NCBI GenBank assembly: GCA_035568175.1
Contig: DATMON010000024.1
Span: forward strand, 62,001-126,000
Length of the DNA stretch: 64,000 nt
Direction: 5' to 3'
DNA from: AV40 sp035568175
GTDB lineage: Bacteria > Verrucomicrobiota > Verrucomicrobiia > Chthoniobacterales > UBA10450
The notes beneath the pieces were generated by a model, which saw only the letters and a list, made by a program, of their open reading frames with translations, was not told the DNA's origin and ran no database searches. This document shows, piece after piece, positions 33,564 through 42,095 of the stretch (the first letter of the stretch is position 1; each line of letters opens with the position of its first letter). The position numbers and the translations under genes were made by a program.

Positions 33564-34433
33564 ATGAATGATTTTCTCTTGTCGATCTTGCTCGGTATTG
33601 TTGAAGGGCTGACGGAATTCTTGCCGGTGAGCTCGACCGGACATCTCCGCATCGTCGAAGCGCTCTTCCAACTCAATCTGGGCGACAGCTTCTGGAAAAT
33701 GTACACGATCGTGATCCAACTCGGCGCCATCCTGGCGTTGCCGGTTTATTTTCGCGACCGGATCCTCAAATTTCTTAGCACGTTTCCAAAAGGCGAACGC
33801 GGCGATCGCAATTTCCTGACACATCCACTCAGCCTGACAATGGTCGCATTCGTGGTCACGGCGCTGCCGGCGTGGGCGCTGACCAAAGTGATCGGTAAAA
33901 ATCTGGAAAGCCTGTGGGTGATCAGCATTGCCCTACTTGTCGGCGGAATCGTGATGTGGATTGTCGATGCAACGTTCACCCGCGCGCGAGTCGCGCACAT
34001 GGAAGACATGAATCTGTTCCAGGCAATTTGGATTGGCGCCTGCCAAATTCTGTCGGCGGTTTTTCCCGGAACATCCCGCTCAATGAGCACCATCGCGGCC
34101 GGACAAATCGCGGGCTTATCGCGCCCGGCTGCGCTCGAGTTTTCATTTTTTCTTTCCATGCCGACGATGGTGGTTGCGACTTTGTACGATCTCTACAAGA
34201 CGCTGAAACCCGGCCGCGAAACGCTTGCGGAAGGAAACATCGCCCCGCTGGCAGTGGACGCGCACCAATGGGTCGTACTGGCAATCGGGTTCGTTGTTTC
34301 GTTTATCGTCGCGCTCGTCGTGGTCGCATGGTTCATGCGCTGGGTGCGGACGAAGGGATTCGTGCCGTTCGCGATTTACCGGATCGCACTGGCGATCGTC
34401 CTGATCATCCTGTTGATGCGCGGTTCGATTTGA
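33564..34433 (+). CDS. uppP: Undecaprenyl-diphosphatase UppP (BacA)
   Basis: 289 residues from ATG 33564; an in-frame ATG 36 bases upstream lies in repeat sequence. GIVEGLTEFLPVSSTGHL and FPGTSRSMSTI are the two catalytic motifs of the BacA family, and about eight hydrophobic helices are visible. It recycles undecaprenyl diphosphate to the monophosphate for cell-wall and polysaccharide export, complementing the UppS encoded at 38 kb. Confidence 0.95.
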   Translation: MNDFLLSILLGIVEGLTEFLPVSSTGHLRIVEALFQLNLGDSFWKMYTIVIQLGAILALPVYFRDRILKFLSTFPKGERGDRNFLTHPLSLTMVAFVVTALPAWALTKVIGKNLESLWVISIALLVGGIVMWIVDATFTRARVAHMEDMNLFQAIWIGACQILSAVFPGTSRSMSTIAAGQIAGLSRPAALEFSFFLSMPTMVVATLYDLYKTLKPGRETLAEGNIAPLAVDAHQWVVLAIGFVVSFIVALVVVAWFMRWVRTKGFVPFAIYRIALAIVLIILLMRGSI

Positions 34434-34437
34434 ACCA

Positions 34438-34842
34438 ATGGAATCGACCGAAGCAATCCTGCCCGATCTGCAAAGCTGCGTCCTGTGCGAGGATGTTCGT
34501 TGCGAGTTCAACGGCATGAACACGCTGGTCGGCGTGCTCAATGTCATCGCCGCGCCGTCGTTGCCGATCAATTATATGCGATTGTGCATTTGGACGCGCT
34601 GGTGCAGCGGCGCGGGCAAATTCAAGCAACGGTCGCGCATCGTGGGGGTGGACGAGCAAAATGTGCTGGCCCAGGCGGAAGTCGAATTCGAGCTCAAGGA
34701 AATGGAAGGGCACGCCACCAATGTTCATTACTTCGGCGGCGTCCAGTTCCAGCAATTCGGTTTGCACCACGTGGAGATCTATTTGCAGGATGAATTGCGA
34801 CTGCGTTTTCCGCTGCCGCTGGTGCGGGTTCAGCGGAACTAG
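34438..34842 (+). CDS. Conserved small protein of unknown function (possibly DUF6941-like)
   Basis: 134 residues, soluble, beginning MESTEAILPDLQSCVLCEDVR, with a mix of strands suggesting a small beta-rich fold. It lies 4 bp after uppP, so is probably co-transcribed. DUF6941 is a weak guess from the overall layout; no catalytic residues can be assigned. Confidence 0.6.
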   Translation: MESTEAILPDLQSCVLCEDVRCEFNGMNTLVGVLNVIAAPSLPINYMRLCIWTRWCSGAGKFKQRSRIVGVDEQNVLAQAEVEFELKEMEGHATNVHYFGGVQFQQFGLHHVEIYLQDELRLRFPLPLVRVQRN

Positions 34843-34893
34843 GGCGCCCCGACTTTTTCACAGCGGCTCGGTTCCCAACCTCGGGTGCCCGGC

Positions 34894-35146
34894 TTATGCT
34901 CCCGCTAGTTCGGCGAAAGTGTTCCCATGTTTTCGGATTGCCGCACAGCGGCGGCTTTCCCTACGTGCGCTCGGTTTGCTCGGCACGCCTTCCCAAAGGC
35001 GTGTCGCCGATTTCCCTAGATCGTCAACCCTGCGGTTGAGATCTCCCATCGTAAAGTTTTCTCCCGAAAACCGCTCCCGCCGTAAAGTTACGCTCCCGCT
35101 GGTTCACGCAGTATGTTCCCTTGGTCTTAGATTGCCGCAGAGCGGC
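34894..35146. repeat. Two family C elements in the 379-bp gap before the M23 peptidase gene
   Basis: Copy one, TTATGCTCCCGCTAGTTCGG... to GTGTTCCC (34894-34926), is followed by GCCGC-ACA-GCGGC. Copy two, TTACGCTCCCGCTGGTTCAC... to ATGTTCCC (35088-35120), is followed by GCCGC-AGA-GCGGC. Between them are two further hairpins: GGCACGCCTT/AAAGGCGTGTC (34982-35004) and AGATCgTCAACC/GGTTGAgATCT (35018-35044). No ORF is convincing here; the region may hold a transcript end and a promoter. Confidence 0.7.
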
Positions 35147-35221
35147 ATCGCTGGCTCCTGCCAACGCCTGTGAATAACTGCTTGCCACGCGGGCGCGCTT
35201 TGTTTATCACCGACGGCGTTC

Positions 35222-36301
35222 ATGGTCGGGAAGGTCGTCATCGGAGCGTTGGTCGGTGTCTTGATTTCAATCGAGACGAACCATGCCCAACAGGTCGAGG
35301 TCCCGCGCGAAAAAGCGGACAAGATTGTTCAGCAAACAAAACGTCCGACCGCGCAGCCGATAGTCGAGGTCCGGCCGCAAGCTGTTGCCTTTACTGAAAC
35401 GTCAAATCTGAACACGCCGAAATTGAGCATCGAGCAGATGCGGCAGGCAGGAGTTCTGGCTGCGCAGAAGGTGAAAGAAGAAAATCACGACATCGAAACA
35501 GACTCGAGCGAGCCGGATTTGCCGGCGCCACCGTCGCCGCCGAAAAAACAGATCACCGCGAACGCGGTCCGGGTGATCGATCGACCATCACGCGAACCCG
35601 AACCTCTCCCGGCGCAACCGATCAGTTTTTCCGGCCAGACGGCATTCACGAGATTGGCCGACGGTTTCGATTTGCCGGTCGGTAAGCCTGACGCGCGCGG
35701 ATATTACAAAGCACGCGGTTTCAGCGCGCACGGACATCTCGGGGAGGACTGGGACGGAGTCGGCGGTGGAAACACAGACCTCGGCGACCCGATCTACGTG
35801 ATTGGTGATGGCGTGGTTGTGTTCGCGCGCGATTGTCACCAAGGCTGGGGGAATGTGATCATCGTCCGGCATGCCTACCGTGAGGGCTTGGGCGTGCGCA
35901 ACGTCGATTCGCTCTACGGGCATTTGGACAAGATTCTTGTCCGTCGCGGCCAGGCGGTGAGACGTGGCCAGCAAATTGGCACCATGGGCACAGCCCACGG
36001 ACTCTACGATTCGCATTTGCATTTGGAAGTGCGCAAGAACATCGCGATCGGGATGAGTCGCGACAAGTTCGCGCAAGATTTCAGCAATTATTACGAACCG
36101 TCTGATTTCATATTATCACATCGACATCTGCAAAGCAGCGGCGCGAGTACACGCGTGGCGATGAACACTTTCACCTACGATGCGAGGATTCCTTGGGACA
36201 AACTGCGCAATTACTCGCACGCGCACACCGGTGGCGGATCGAGTGAATCCGCTTACGCGCTGAAGAAAGCGCTTGCTTCGCAAAGCACAAGCGCTCACTA
36301 G
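35222..36301 (+). CDS. Exported M23 family metallopeptidase
   Basis: 359 residues with a short hydrophobic N-terminus, a Pro/Lys-rich linker (about residues 20-140) and a C-terminal LytM domain. Zinc ligands are visible as HLGEDWD (H-x3-D) and SHLHLEV (H-x-H). The family cuts peptide cross-links in peptidoglycan or serves as an activator of amidases. The first ligand motif is H-x3-D as in active enzymes. Alternative starts exist upstream of 35222. Confidence 0.88.
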   Translation: MVGKVVIGALVGVLISIETNHAQQVEVPREKADKIVQQTKRPTAQPIVEVRPQAVAFTETSNLNTPKLSIEQMRQAGVLAAQKVKEENHDIETDSSEPDLPAPPSPPKKQITANAVRVIDRPSREPEPLPAQPISFSGQTAFTRLADGFDLPVGKPDARGYYKARGFSAHGHLGEDWDGVGGGNTDLGDPIYVIGDGVVVFARDCHQGWGNVIIVRHAYREGLGVRNVDSLYGHLDKILVRRGQAVRRGQQIGTMGTAHGLYDSHLHLEVRKNIAIGMSRDKFAQDFSNYYEPSDFILSHRHLQSSGASTRVAMNTFTYDARIPWDKLRNYSHAHTGGGSSESAYALKKALASQSTSAH

Positions 36302-36316
36302 CCGATTTGATCTAGA

Positions 36317-36469
36317 TTACACTCGCCTCATCAGGACGAGGATTACCACGATCAAAAGAATCAATCCGAGCCCGCCGCTTGGATAGTAGCCCCAGCCACC
36401 GCTGTACGGCCACGTTGGCAAAGCTCCAAGCAACAACAGAATCAGAATGAGAAGTAAAATAGTGCGCAT
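36317..36469 (-). CDS. Small two-helix membrane protein (DUF3309-like)
   Basis: 50 residues from ATG 36469: MRTILLLILILLLLGALPTW then a Gly/Tyr/Pro turn (YSGGWGYYPSGG) and LGLILLIVVILVL. This pattern matches the tiny DUF3309 family found in many bacteria; function unknown. It is below usual length limits. The longer upstream frame crosses a dispersed repeat and is not supported. Confidence 0.72.
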   Translation of the reverse strand: MRTILLLILILLLLGALPTWPYSGGWGYYPSGGLGLILLIVVILVLMRRV

Positions 36470-36586
36470 CAACCTTCCTACGCAGACGCCGCGGAAGTTG
36501 GTCGCCTTTTTTTGAGAATCGGACGGCCTTGAAAACCGCTTGCGCGGAGACGCGCGGTTCTTATCATTCGTGGGCAAGTCCCGACT

Positions 36587-36629
36587 GCATTCTTGTCCGC
36601 CACCGGACGGACTCGTCCAACGGCGAGCC
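36587..36629 (+). repeat. Dispersed repeat (family F), intergenic copy before purA
   Basis: GTCCGCCACCGGACGGACTC followed by GTCCAACGGCGAGCC. A close copy lies inside hemW (39611-39649). Internal palindrome GTCCG...CGGAC. Confidence 0.6.
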
Positions 36630-36669
36630 AGATGCGTCGGGAAAATTTTTTGCCCGAGTTTGAATTGAA

Positions 36670-37956
36670 ATGGCAAACACAATTCTAGTTGGCGCGCAGT
36701 GGGGTGACGAAGGAAAGGGCAAGATCATCGATGTGCTTACGAGCAAGGCGGACATCATCGTCCGCAGCCAGGGAGGCAACAATGCGGGCCACACCATTGT
36801 TCACGGCGGCGCGAGTTACATTCTCCATCTCATTCCTTCCGGAATTTTGCGCCGCGGAAAAGTCTGCGTCATCGGCAACGGCGTGGTGGTCGATCCGATC
36901 GCGCTTGTGGCCGAGATCGAACACTTGCGCGGCCTCGGCGTGAAAATCGGCAAGAATCTTTTGGTCAGCAATTGCGCGCATCTGGTTTTGCCTTATCACC
37001 GATTGCTCGACGAACAGCGCGAATTGCGGCATGGCCGAGCGAAAATTGGAACGACCAAACGCGGGATCGGCCCGGCTTACGGCGATAAGGCGGCGCGCAC
37101 CGGCTTGCGCATTTCGGATTTGATGCAGCCGATATTGTTCGCAAAAAAACTGCAAGCGAAGGTTCGTGAGAACAACAGCATTCTCCAGGCGCTCGGCGCA
37201 AAGCCGATCAATTACCGCGAAGTCCGCGAAAGTTATCTGGCCGCGGGCGAAAAGTTACGGCCGTTCGTCACGAACACGGTCGTTTATTTACATCGCGCGA
37301 TTCAGCGCGGGAAAGGAATTTTGTTCGAAGGCGCGCAGGGAACATTTCTCGACATCGACCACGGCACCTATCCCTATGTGACTTCTTCCAATACAACCGC
37401 CGGCGGCGCCTGCACCGGGACCGGCGTGCCGCCGCATCGAATGGACCGCGTGGTCGGCGTGATGAAGGCTTACACAACGCGAGTGGGCGAGGGGCCGTTG
37501 CCGACCGAGGATCGACATCTGGCGGACATGCTTCATTCACTCGGCCGTGAGTTCGGCGCCACCACTGGGCGCGCCCGCCGCTGCGGATGGTTTGACGCTG
37601 TGGCGACCCGCTATGCCACGATGATCAATGGGATCGATGAGCTGGCGATCACAAATTTGGACGGGCTGGACGATGTCGATCCGATCCGGATTTGCGTCGG
37701 ATACCGGCTGAACGGGAAACGCCTGGAAGTGCCGCCTTGTGACGCGGTGCAGCTGGACAATTGTGAGCCGATTTACGAAGAGATGCGCGGGTGGAAGCAA
37801 TCCACGACTTCCGCGAAAAAACTTTCGCAACTTCCTTTGCACGCAAGAAATTACGTGAAGCGGCTAGGCCAGCTTACTGGCGCGAAAGTTTCAATCGTCA
37901 GTGTCGGTCCCACGCGCGCGCAGACGATCTTTCTTAACAATGCCTCCCGGCGCTAA
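36670..37956 (+). CDS. purA: Adenylosuccinate synthetase PurA
   Basis: 428 residues. GAQWGDEGKGKIIDVL is the GTP/IMP site at the N-terminus, NNAGHTIV, GTTKRGIGPAYGDK, EGAQGTFLDIDHGTYP and SVGPTR follow in the expected order. It converts IMP and aspartate to adenylosuccinate in AMP synthesis. It overlaps uppS by 17 bp. Confidence 0.98.
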   Translation: MANTILVGAQWGDEGKGKIIDVLTSKADIIVRSQGGNNAGHTIVHGGASYILHLIPSGILRRGKVCVIGNGVVVDPIALVAEIEHLRGLGVKIGKNLLVSNCAHLVLPYHRLLDEQRELRHGRAKIGTTKRGIGPAYGDKAARTGLRISDLMQPILFAKKLQAKVRENNSILQALGAKPINYREVRESYLAAGEKLRPFVTNTVVYLHRAIQRGKGILFEGAQGTFLDIDHGTYPYVTSSNTTAGGACTGTGVPPHRMDRVVGVMKAYTTRVGEGPLPTEDRHLADMLHSLGREFGATTGRARRCGWFDAVATRYATMINGIDELAITNLDGLDDVDPIRICVGYRLNGKRLEVPPCDAVQLDNCEPIYEEMRGWKQSTTSAKKLSQLPLHARNYVKRLGQLTGAKVSIVSVGPTRAQTIFLNNASRR

Positions 37957-38656
37957 ATCCGTCCCGCGGCACATCGCCATCATTATGGATGGGAATGGTC
38001 GCTGGGCCAAAGCGCAAGGCTTGCCCCGGATCAGGGGCCACGAGGAAGGAGCGCGTGCCGCCCGCGAATGCGTGGAAGGCTGCGCCGAGCTCAAGGTTGA
38101 ATACCTCACCCTCTATGCTTTTTCGGCGGAAAACTGGCAGCGCCCGAAAAGCGAGGTTTTCGCGCTAATGAAGCTCCTGGAAAAGTTCCTCAAGGAAAAA
38201 ACACCTGAGCTGATCGAGAAGAATGTGCGCCTGCAAGCGATCGGACGGCTGACCGACTTGCCCGACGTTTGCCAGCAGCAATTGCACAAATCGATCGAAG
38301 CGACGGCCGGAAACACTGGCGTGACGCTAGTCCTCGCGCTGAGTTACGGCGGAAGGCTCGAGATTATCGACGGGATCAAGAGCTTGCTCCGCGCCATCGA
38401 GCTCGGCCACATCGACAAGGGAATGATCGACGTCGAGATGTTCAGCAAACATCTTTACACTCGATATTATCCGGACCCCGACCTGCTCATTCGCACTTCC
38501 GGCGAGATGCGTTTGTCGAATTTTTTGCTCTGGCAGCTTTCCTACACCGAAATGTACGTGACCCAGAAGATGTGGCCCGATTTCACGAAAAAGGATTTGT
38601 TTGCCGCGGTGGAAGAATACGGACGACGTCAGCGGCGTTACGGCGCGGTCGAATAA
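37940..38656 (+). CDS. uppS: Undecaprenyl diphosphate synthase (cis-prenyltransferase) UppS
   Basis: 238 residues from ATG 37940. HIAIIMDGNGRWAK holds the catalytic Asp, RGHEEGARAARE, LYAFSAENWQRP and the C-terminal PDLLIRTSGEMRLSNFLLWQ are classic. It builds the C55 lipid carrier for peptidoglycan and polysaccharide export. Overlap with purA suggests coupling. An earlier in-frame GTG at 37901 is less likely. Confidence 0.96.
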   Translation: MPPGAKSVPRHIAIIMDGNGRWAKAQGLPRIRGHEEGARAARECVEGCAELKVEYLTLYAFSAENWQRPKSEVFALMKLLEKFLKEKTPELIEKNVRLQAIGRLTDLPDVCQQQLHKSIEATAGNTGVTLVLALSYGGRLEIIDGIKSLLRAIELGHIDKGMIDVEMFSKHLYTRYYPDPDLLIRTSGEMRLSNFLLWQLSYTEMYVTQKMWPDFTKKDLFAAVEEYGRRQRRYGAVE

Positions 38657-39826
38657 TCAAACGAACGCCTCGGCCACGGAATCGGCGAGCGCTTTTCCCG
38701 CAGGCGTTAAAACGAAATTGCCGCGCTCACTCCGGAGTAAACCTAGTTTGACAAATTCGCGCGTTTCGTTTGGAAACCGCTCCAGTAATTGCGCCGGGGC
38801 GCCTTCGCTTGTTCGCAATCCAAGCGCGATTCTTTCGGCGCGTTTCATTTCTGCCGTCAGTTGCTCGACTGAGCGCACCGCTGATTTTCCCAACAGGACA
38901 ACGTCCGAGTAAGCGCGAAAGTCTGAAACGTTTTGCCAACGGGTCATTCTGACCGTGGAAAAAGCGCTCGGGCCGATCCCTAAATAATCTGAGCCCGACC
39001 AATACCCACGGTTGTGCGCCGAGCGAAAACCTGCCCGCGCGTAATTTGAGATTTCGTAATGCTCGTAGCCGGCTGCTTCCAGGATCGCCATCGTGGTTTC
39101 GAAAAATTCCGCATCGTCGTCCGAATTTTGCCGAAACTCGCCGCGGGCGTGCCGCAGAAAGAATTCCGTGTCTTCTTCGTAAGTCAGACAATAAGTCGAA
39201 ATGTGTTCGGGCATGAGCGACACCGTTCGCTCCAACGTGCTTCGCCATTGATGGATCGTTTGTCCCGGCAGCCCAAACATCAGATCGACGTTGATGTTGG
39301 AAAATCCGGCGTCGCGGAAAAGGTGGAACGACTCCTCGCCCTGTTTTGCATTGTGCTCGCGCCCGAGCAATTTCAATAAATCGTCATCCCAGGATTGAAT
39401 GCCGAGACTGATTCGGGTGATCCCGAGACGTCGCAACAGTGCCGCTTTACCTGGCGACACGCTTCCCGGATTTGCTTCTGTCGTCCACTCGATCAATTCC
39501 GATAGGTCGAGCGTGTCACGGAAACCGCCAAGCAGAAATTCCAATTGCGCCGTGGTCAGCGCCGTCGGCGTGCCGCCGCCGAAATAAATTGTCGATGGAA
39601 GGAGATGCCGATGCTGTCCTCCACCGGACGGACTCGCCGTGGCGAGCGCCTGTTGGCGAAGCTCACTCAGAAGCGCTTCACAAAATCGCTGCGTTTGCGA
39701 GCGATCCAGCAGCTCTTTGTAAAATGCGCAGTACGGGCAAATCCGCGCACAGAAGGGAATGTGGACGTAGACGTGGCGAACCGCGTCGGTGACGCTGGTC
39801 GAAATGTAATGCCCGGGATTACTCAC
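38657..39826 (-). CDS. hemW: HemW-like radical SAM protein (coproporphyrinogen oxidase-like)
   Basis: 389 residues from a GTG at 39826. VYVHIPFCARICPYCAFYK holds the radical-SAM C-x3-C-x2-C, and FGGGTPTAL, RISLGIQSWDDDLLKLLGREH and GLPGQT match HemW, a heme chaperone often misnamed coproporphyrinogen III oxidase. Residues about 61-74 (ALATASPSGGGQHRHL) are encoded by a dispersed repeat inserted in frame. It converges with uppS with no gap between the stop codons. Confidence 0.93.
   Translation of the reverse strand: MSNPGHYISTSVTDAVRHVYVHIPFCARICPYCAFYKELLDRSQTQRFCEALLSELRQQALATASPSGGGQHRHLLPSTIYFGGGTPTALTTAQLEFLLGGFRDTLDLSELIEWTTEANPGSVSPGKAALLRRLGITRISLGIQSWDDDLLKLLGREHNAKQGEESFHLFRDAGFSNINVDLMFGLPGQTIHQWRSTLERTVSLMPEHISTYCLTYEEDTEFFLRHARGEFRQNSDDDAEFFETTMAILEAAGYEHYEISNYARAGFRSAHNRGYWSGSDYLGIGPSAFSTVRMTRWQNVSDFRAYSDVVLLGKSAVRSVEQLTAEMKRAERIALGLRTSEGAPAQLLERFPNETREFVKLGLLRSERGNFVLTPAGKALADSVAEAFV
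39611..39649 (+). repeat. Dispersed repeat (family F) inside hemW
   Basis: GTCCTCCACCGGACGGACTC followed by GCCGTGGCGAGCGC, nearly the same as 36587-36629. On the coding strand it adds a Ser/Gly-rich loop near residue 65 of HemW without a frameshift. Confidence 0.7.
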
Positions 39827-39846
39827 AGATTTGCTTAGTCTTGGTT

Positions 39847-39900
39847 GTCATTCCGAGCGAAAATGCCAGTCCGGCTCGGACCGAGGAATCTCTAAATGTT
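39847..39900 (+). repeat. Family E dispersed element upstream of the DUF362 gene
   Basis: GTCATTCCGAGCGAAAATGCCAGTCCGGCTCGG then ACCGAGGAATCTCTAAATG. A near-identical copy is at 54285-54340. Both lie about 5-60 bp before a gene for an exported protein. It makes a spurious upstream extension of the next ORF. Confidence 0.8.
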
Positions 39901-39954
39901 TCCGACTGCACTGTTGCAACAGAGATAGTAAAAGATGTCTCGACTTTGCTCGAC

Positions 39955-41001
39955 ATGACAAGCTTCCGAAATGTAGCTCTAGTCTCCTTCTGCGCCATCG
40001 GCGGCGCGTTTGCCCAAGTTCCGTCGCCTTCGCCGGAGAAGTCGGTTGTCTACACCGTTCACGACGCCAACGCGATTGCCAGTTACAAAACCAATCCGCG
40101 CGTGGTGCGGGCAATGGTCGACCGGATAATATTGGCGGCGACGGGCCAGCCTGACCTGGCCAGGGCCTGGGGATCGCTGATTGCGCCTAACGACAAAATC
40201 GGGATTAAGATTTCGGCCGCCGGCGGCGAATTGTTCACCACTCATCACGACGTCGTGACCGCGATCGTCGACGGTTTGGTCGCAGCCGGGCATCCTCGCA
40301 GCAGCATCGTGGTGTGGGATCGTTCGCTCGAGGGAACAAAAGGAGCTGGATACAAAAAGGCCGATGGCTTCGATTTGAAAGCCATCGCACCTTTGAACGG
40401 ATACGATCCGAAAGCGACTTTGACCGCGCCGCTCCTCGGCAAACTCGTCTGGGGCGACGTCGATTACATCAGCGATAGAGGGAAAAGCGAACCCTTGTCG
40501 GACACGGAAAATACGAGCAGCGTCAGCCACTTTTCGCGCATCATTTCGAGCGAGGTGACAAAAATCATCAACGTTCCGGTGATGAGCAACAGCACGACCA
40601 ACGGCATCGCAGGCTGCCTCTACAACATGACCGTCCCTAACATCGACAATTGGCGGCGATTCGCCCAGGGCACCGGTTTCGGCGCGGAAAGCGTCGCCAT
40701 CATTTATGCCAATCCGGTCATTTCGCAGAAAGTGGTTCTCAACGTGATGGATGGTCTCGCTGCGCAATACGCCGGCGGTCCGCAATCGCAGCCGAACTTT
40801 GCCCTCCATCACGCGACACTTTACGCGAGCAAGGATCCGGTGGCGCTGGATACAGTCGCGTTGAAACGACTCGACGAGTGGCGCTCGAAAGCGAATTTCC
40901 AGCCGATCGGTCGATTGGCGAGTTACGTGCAAACGGCTACCACGGTTGGCCTCGGCAATTCAGACATGAGTCGGATCGAGGTGAAAAATGCCGGCCGCTG
41001 A
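39955..41001 (+). CDS. Exported DUF362 domain protein
   Basis: 348 residues from ATG 39955, chosen because a signal peptide follows (MTSFRNVALVSFCAIGGAFA) and the upstream part of the frame is translated repeat. DUF362 features include the DKIGIKISAAGGELFTTH strand-loop, INVPVMSNSTTNGIAGCLYNM and DPVALDTVALKRLDEW. DUF362 proteins include ferredoxin-linked and iron-sulfur forms; this one shows no cluster motif. Function unknown, probably periplasmic. It overlaps the next gene by 14 bp. Confidence 0.85.
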   Translation: MTSFRNVALVSFCAIGGAFAQVPSPSPEKSVVYTVHDANAIASYKTNPRVVRAMVDRIILAATGQPDLARAWGSLIAPNDKIGIKISAAGGELFTTHHDVVTAIVDGLVAAGHPRSSIVVWDRSLEGTKGAGYKKADGFDLKAIAPLNGYDPKATLTAPLLGKLVWGDVDYISDRGKSEPLSDTENTSSVSHFSRIISSEVTKIINVPVMSNSTTNGIAGCLYNMTVPNIDNWRRFAQGTGFGAESVAIIYANPVISQKVVLNVMDGLAAQYAGGPQSQPNFALHHATLYASKDPVALDTVALKRLDEWRSKANFQPIGRLASYVQTATTVGLGNSDMSRIEVKNAGR

Positions 41002-42028
41002 CGATTCGTTAGGCCAGAAAACAGAGTCCGCCGTTTCTCTTTCGGCTTTGCGCGGATCGATTTTAGCGTCGGTCTCACGCTCATTTTATCTTTCGATCCG
41101 TCTCCTGCCGAAAAAACTGCGCGATCCCGTTTCACTCGGCTATTTGCTCGCGCGCGCATCCGACACGATCGCCGATACAACCGAGGTAGCGATCGGTTTG
41201 CGGACCGAAAATTTACGTCTTGTCGCGCGCGGAATCCAAGGCGAGGCCTTGGGCGATGCGGTTGTCGATCTGAGCGCTTCGTTAGCGCCGTTGCAGACGA
41301 ACAAAGCCGAGCGCGCTCTGATTGAATCGCTCCAGCCATGTTTGGATTGGCTCGATCAAAGCGACGTCCTGGATCGCGAAGAAGTCCGGGCTGTGCTCGA
41401 ACAAATTAACCGTGGCCAAATCCTCGATCTCGAACGTTTCCGAAATCCAAAACAAATTGTCGCCCTGGAAACCGCGGCCGAGCTCGAGGAATACACCTAT
41501 CTCGTGGCCGGCAGTGCGGGAGAATTTTGGACCCGTCTTTGTTTTCGCCACCTGCCAAAATTTACTGAGCGAAGCGAAGACGAAATGCTCGGAATGGCAA
41601 AACGCTACGGCATGGGCCTGCAATTGATTAACATTTTGCGCGATGCCGGCAACGATCTGCGCGCGGGCCGGTGTTATTTTCCAAACGAAGAACTTGCCGT
41701 GGCTGCGATGGAGCCGTCCCAAATCTTGCGCGAGCCGGAACGCTTTCAGCCAATCTATCGCAAGTGGCGGGAGAAAGCGGAGCGGGGGATCGAGGCCGGA
41801 TTGCAATACGCCCGTGCGATTCGAAACCGCCGCGTTCGGGCCGCGACAGTCCTGCCCGCGCTCATCGGCGCGCGCACGCTTGCGCTCTTGCACGATGCGG
41901 GCGCAACCGCGCTCCGTCGGCACATTAAAGTTCCGCGACGCGAAGTGCGCGGGATTGTTGCGTCGCTCGTTTTCGGACTCGCCGCGCGATCGCGCATCGA
42001 GTCGCTGTATCGCCAGTTATCCAGGTAG
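40988..42028 (+). CDS. Squalene/phytoene synthase family protein
   Basis: 346 residues. The two Asp-rich motifs are ASDTIADT and NILRDAGNDLRAGRCYFP, with SRSFYLSIRLLP at the start and EYTYLVAGSAGEFWTRLC between. It condenses two farnesyl or geranylgeranyl diphosphates head to head, for hopanoid or carotenoid synthesis; with no neighbouring pathway genes the product cannot be chosen. The stop codon TAG lies inside a family D element. Confidence 0.92.
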   Translation: MPAADDSLGQKTESAVSLSALRGSILASVSRSFYLSIRLLPKKLRDPVSLGYLLARASDTIADTTEVAIGLRTENLRLVARGIQGEALGDAVVDLSASLAPLQTNKAERALIESLQPCLDWLDQSDVLDREEVRAVLEQINRGQILDLERFRNPKQIVALETAAELEEYTYLVAGSAGEFWTRLCFRHLPKFTERSEDEMLGMAKRYGMGLQLINILRDAGNDLRAGRCYFPNEELAVAAMEPSQILREPERFQPIYRKWREKAERGIEAGLQYARAIRNRRVRAATVLPALIGARTLALLHDAGATALRRHIKVPRREVRGIVASLVFGLAARSRIESLYRQLSR

Positions 42029-42095
42029 GGCGGTTCACCTCAATCGGTCCGAGCCGGACTGGCATTTGCGGGCGGTTCGGTGAACCGCCCCTACC
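42024..42095. repeat. Family D modular hairpin element between converging genes
   Basis: 72 bp bounded by GGTAGGGCGGTTCACC and GGTGAACCGCCCCTACC with the family E core (GGTCCGAGCCGGACTGGC) in the middle. It supplies the stop codon of the synthase gene and ends at the last base before the uracil-DNA glycosylase stop, so it may act as a shared transcript end (inference). Confidence 0.82.

Noticed and set aside
36534..36559. AACCGC/GCGGTT hairpin upstream of purA as a purine riboswitch
   Set aside because: A lone hairpin with no three-way junction or conserved purine-aptamer sequence.
39841..39954. Upstream extension of the DUF362 frame
   Set aside because: It translates a family E repeat and precedes a good signal-peptide start at 39955.
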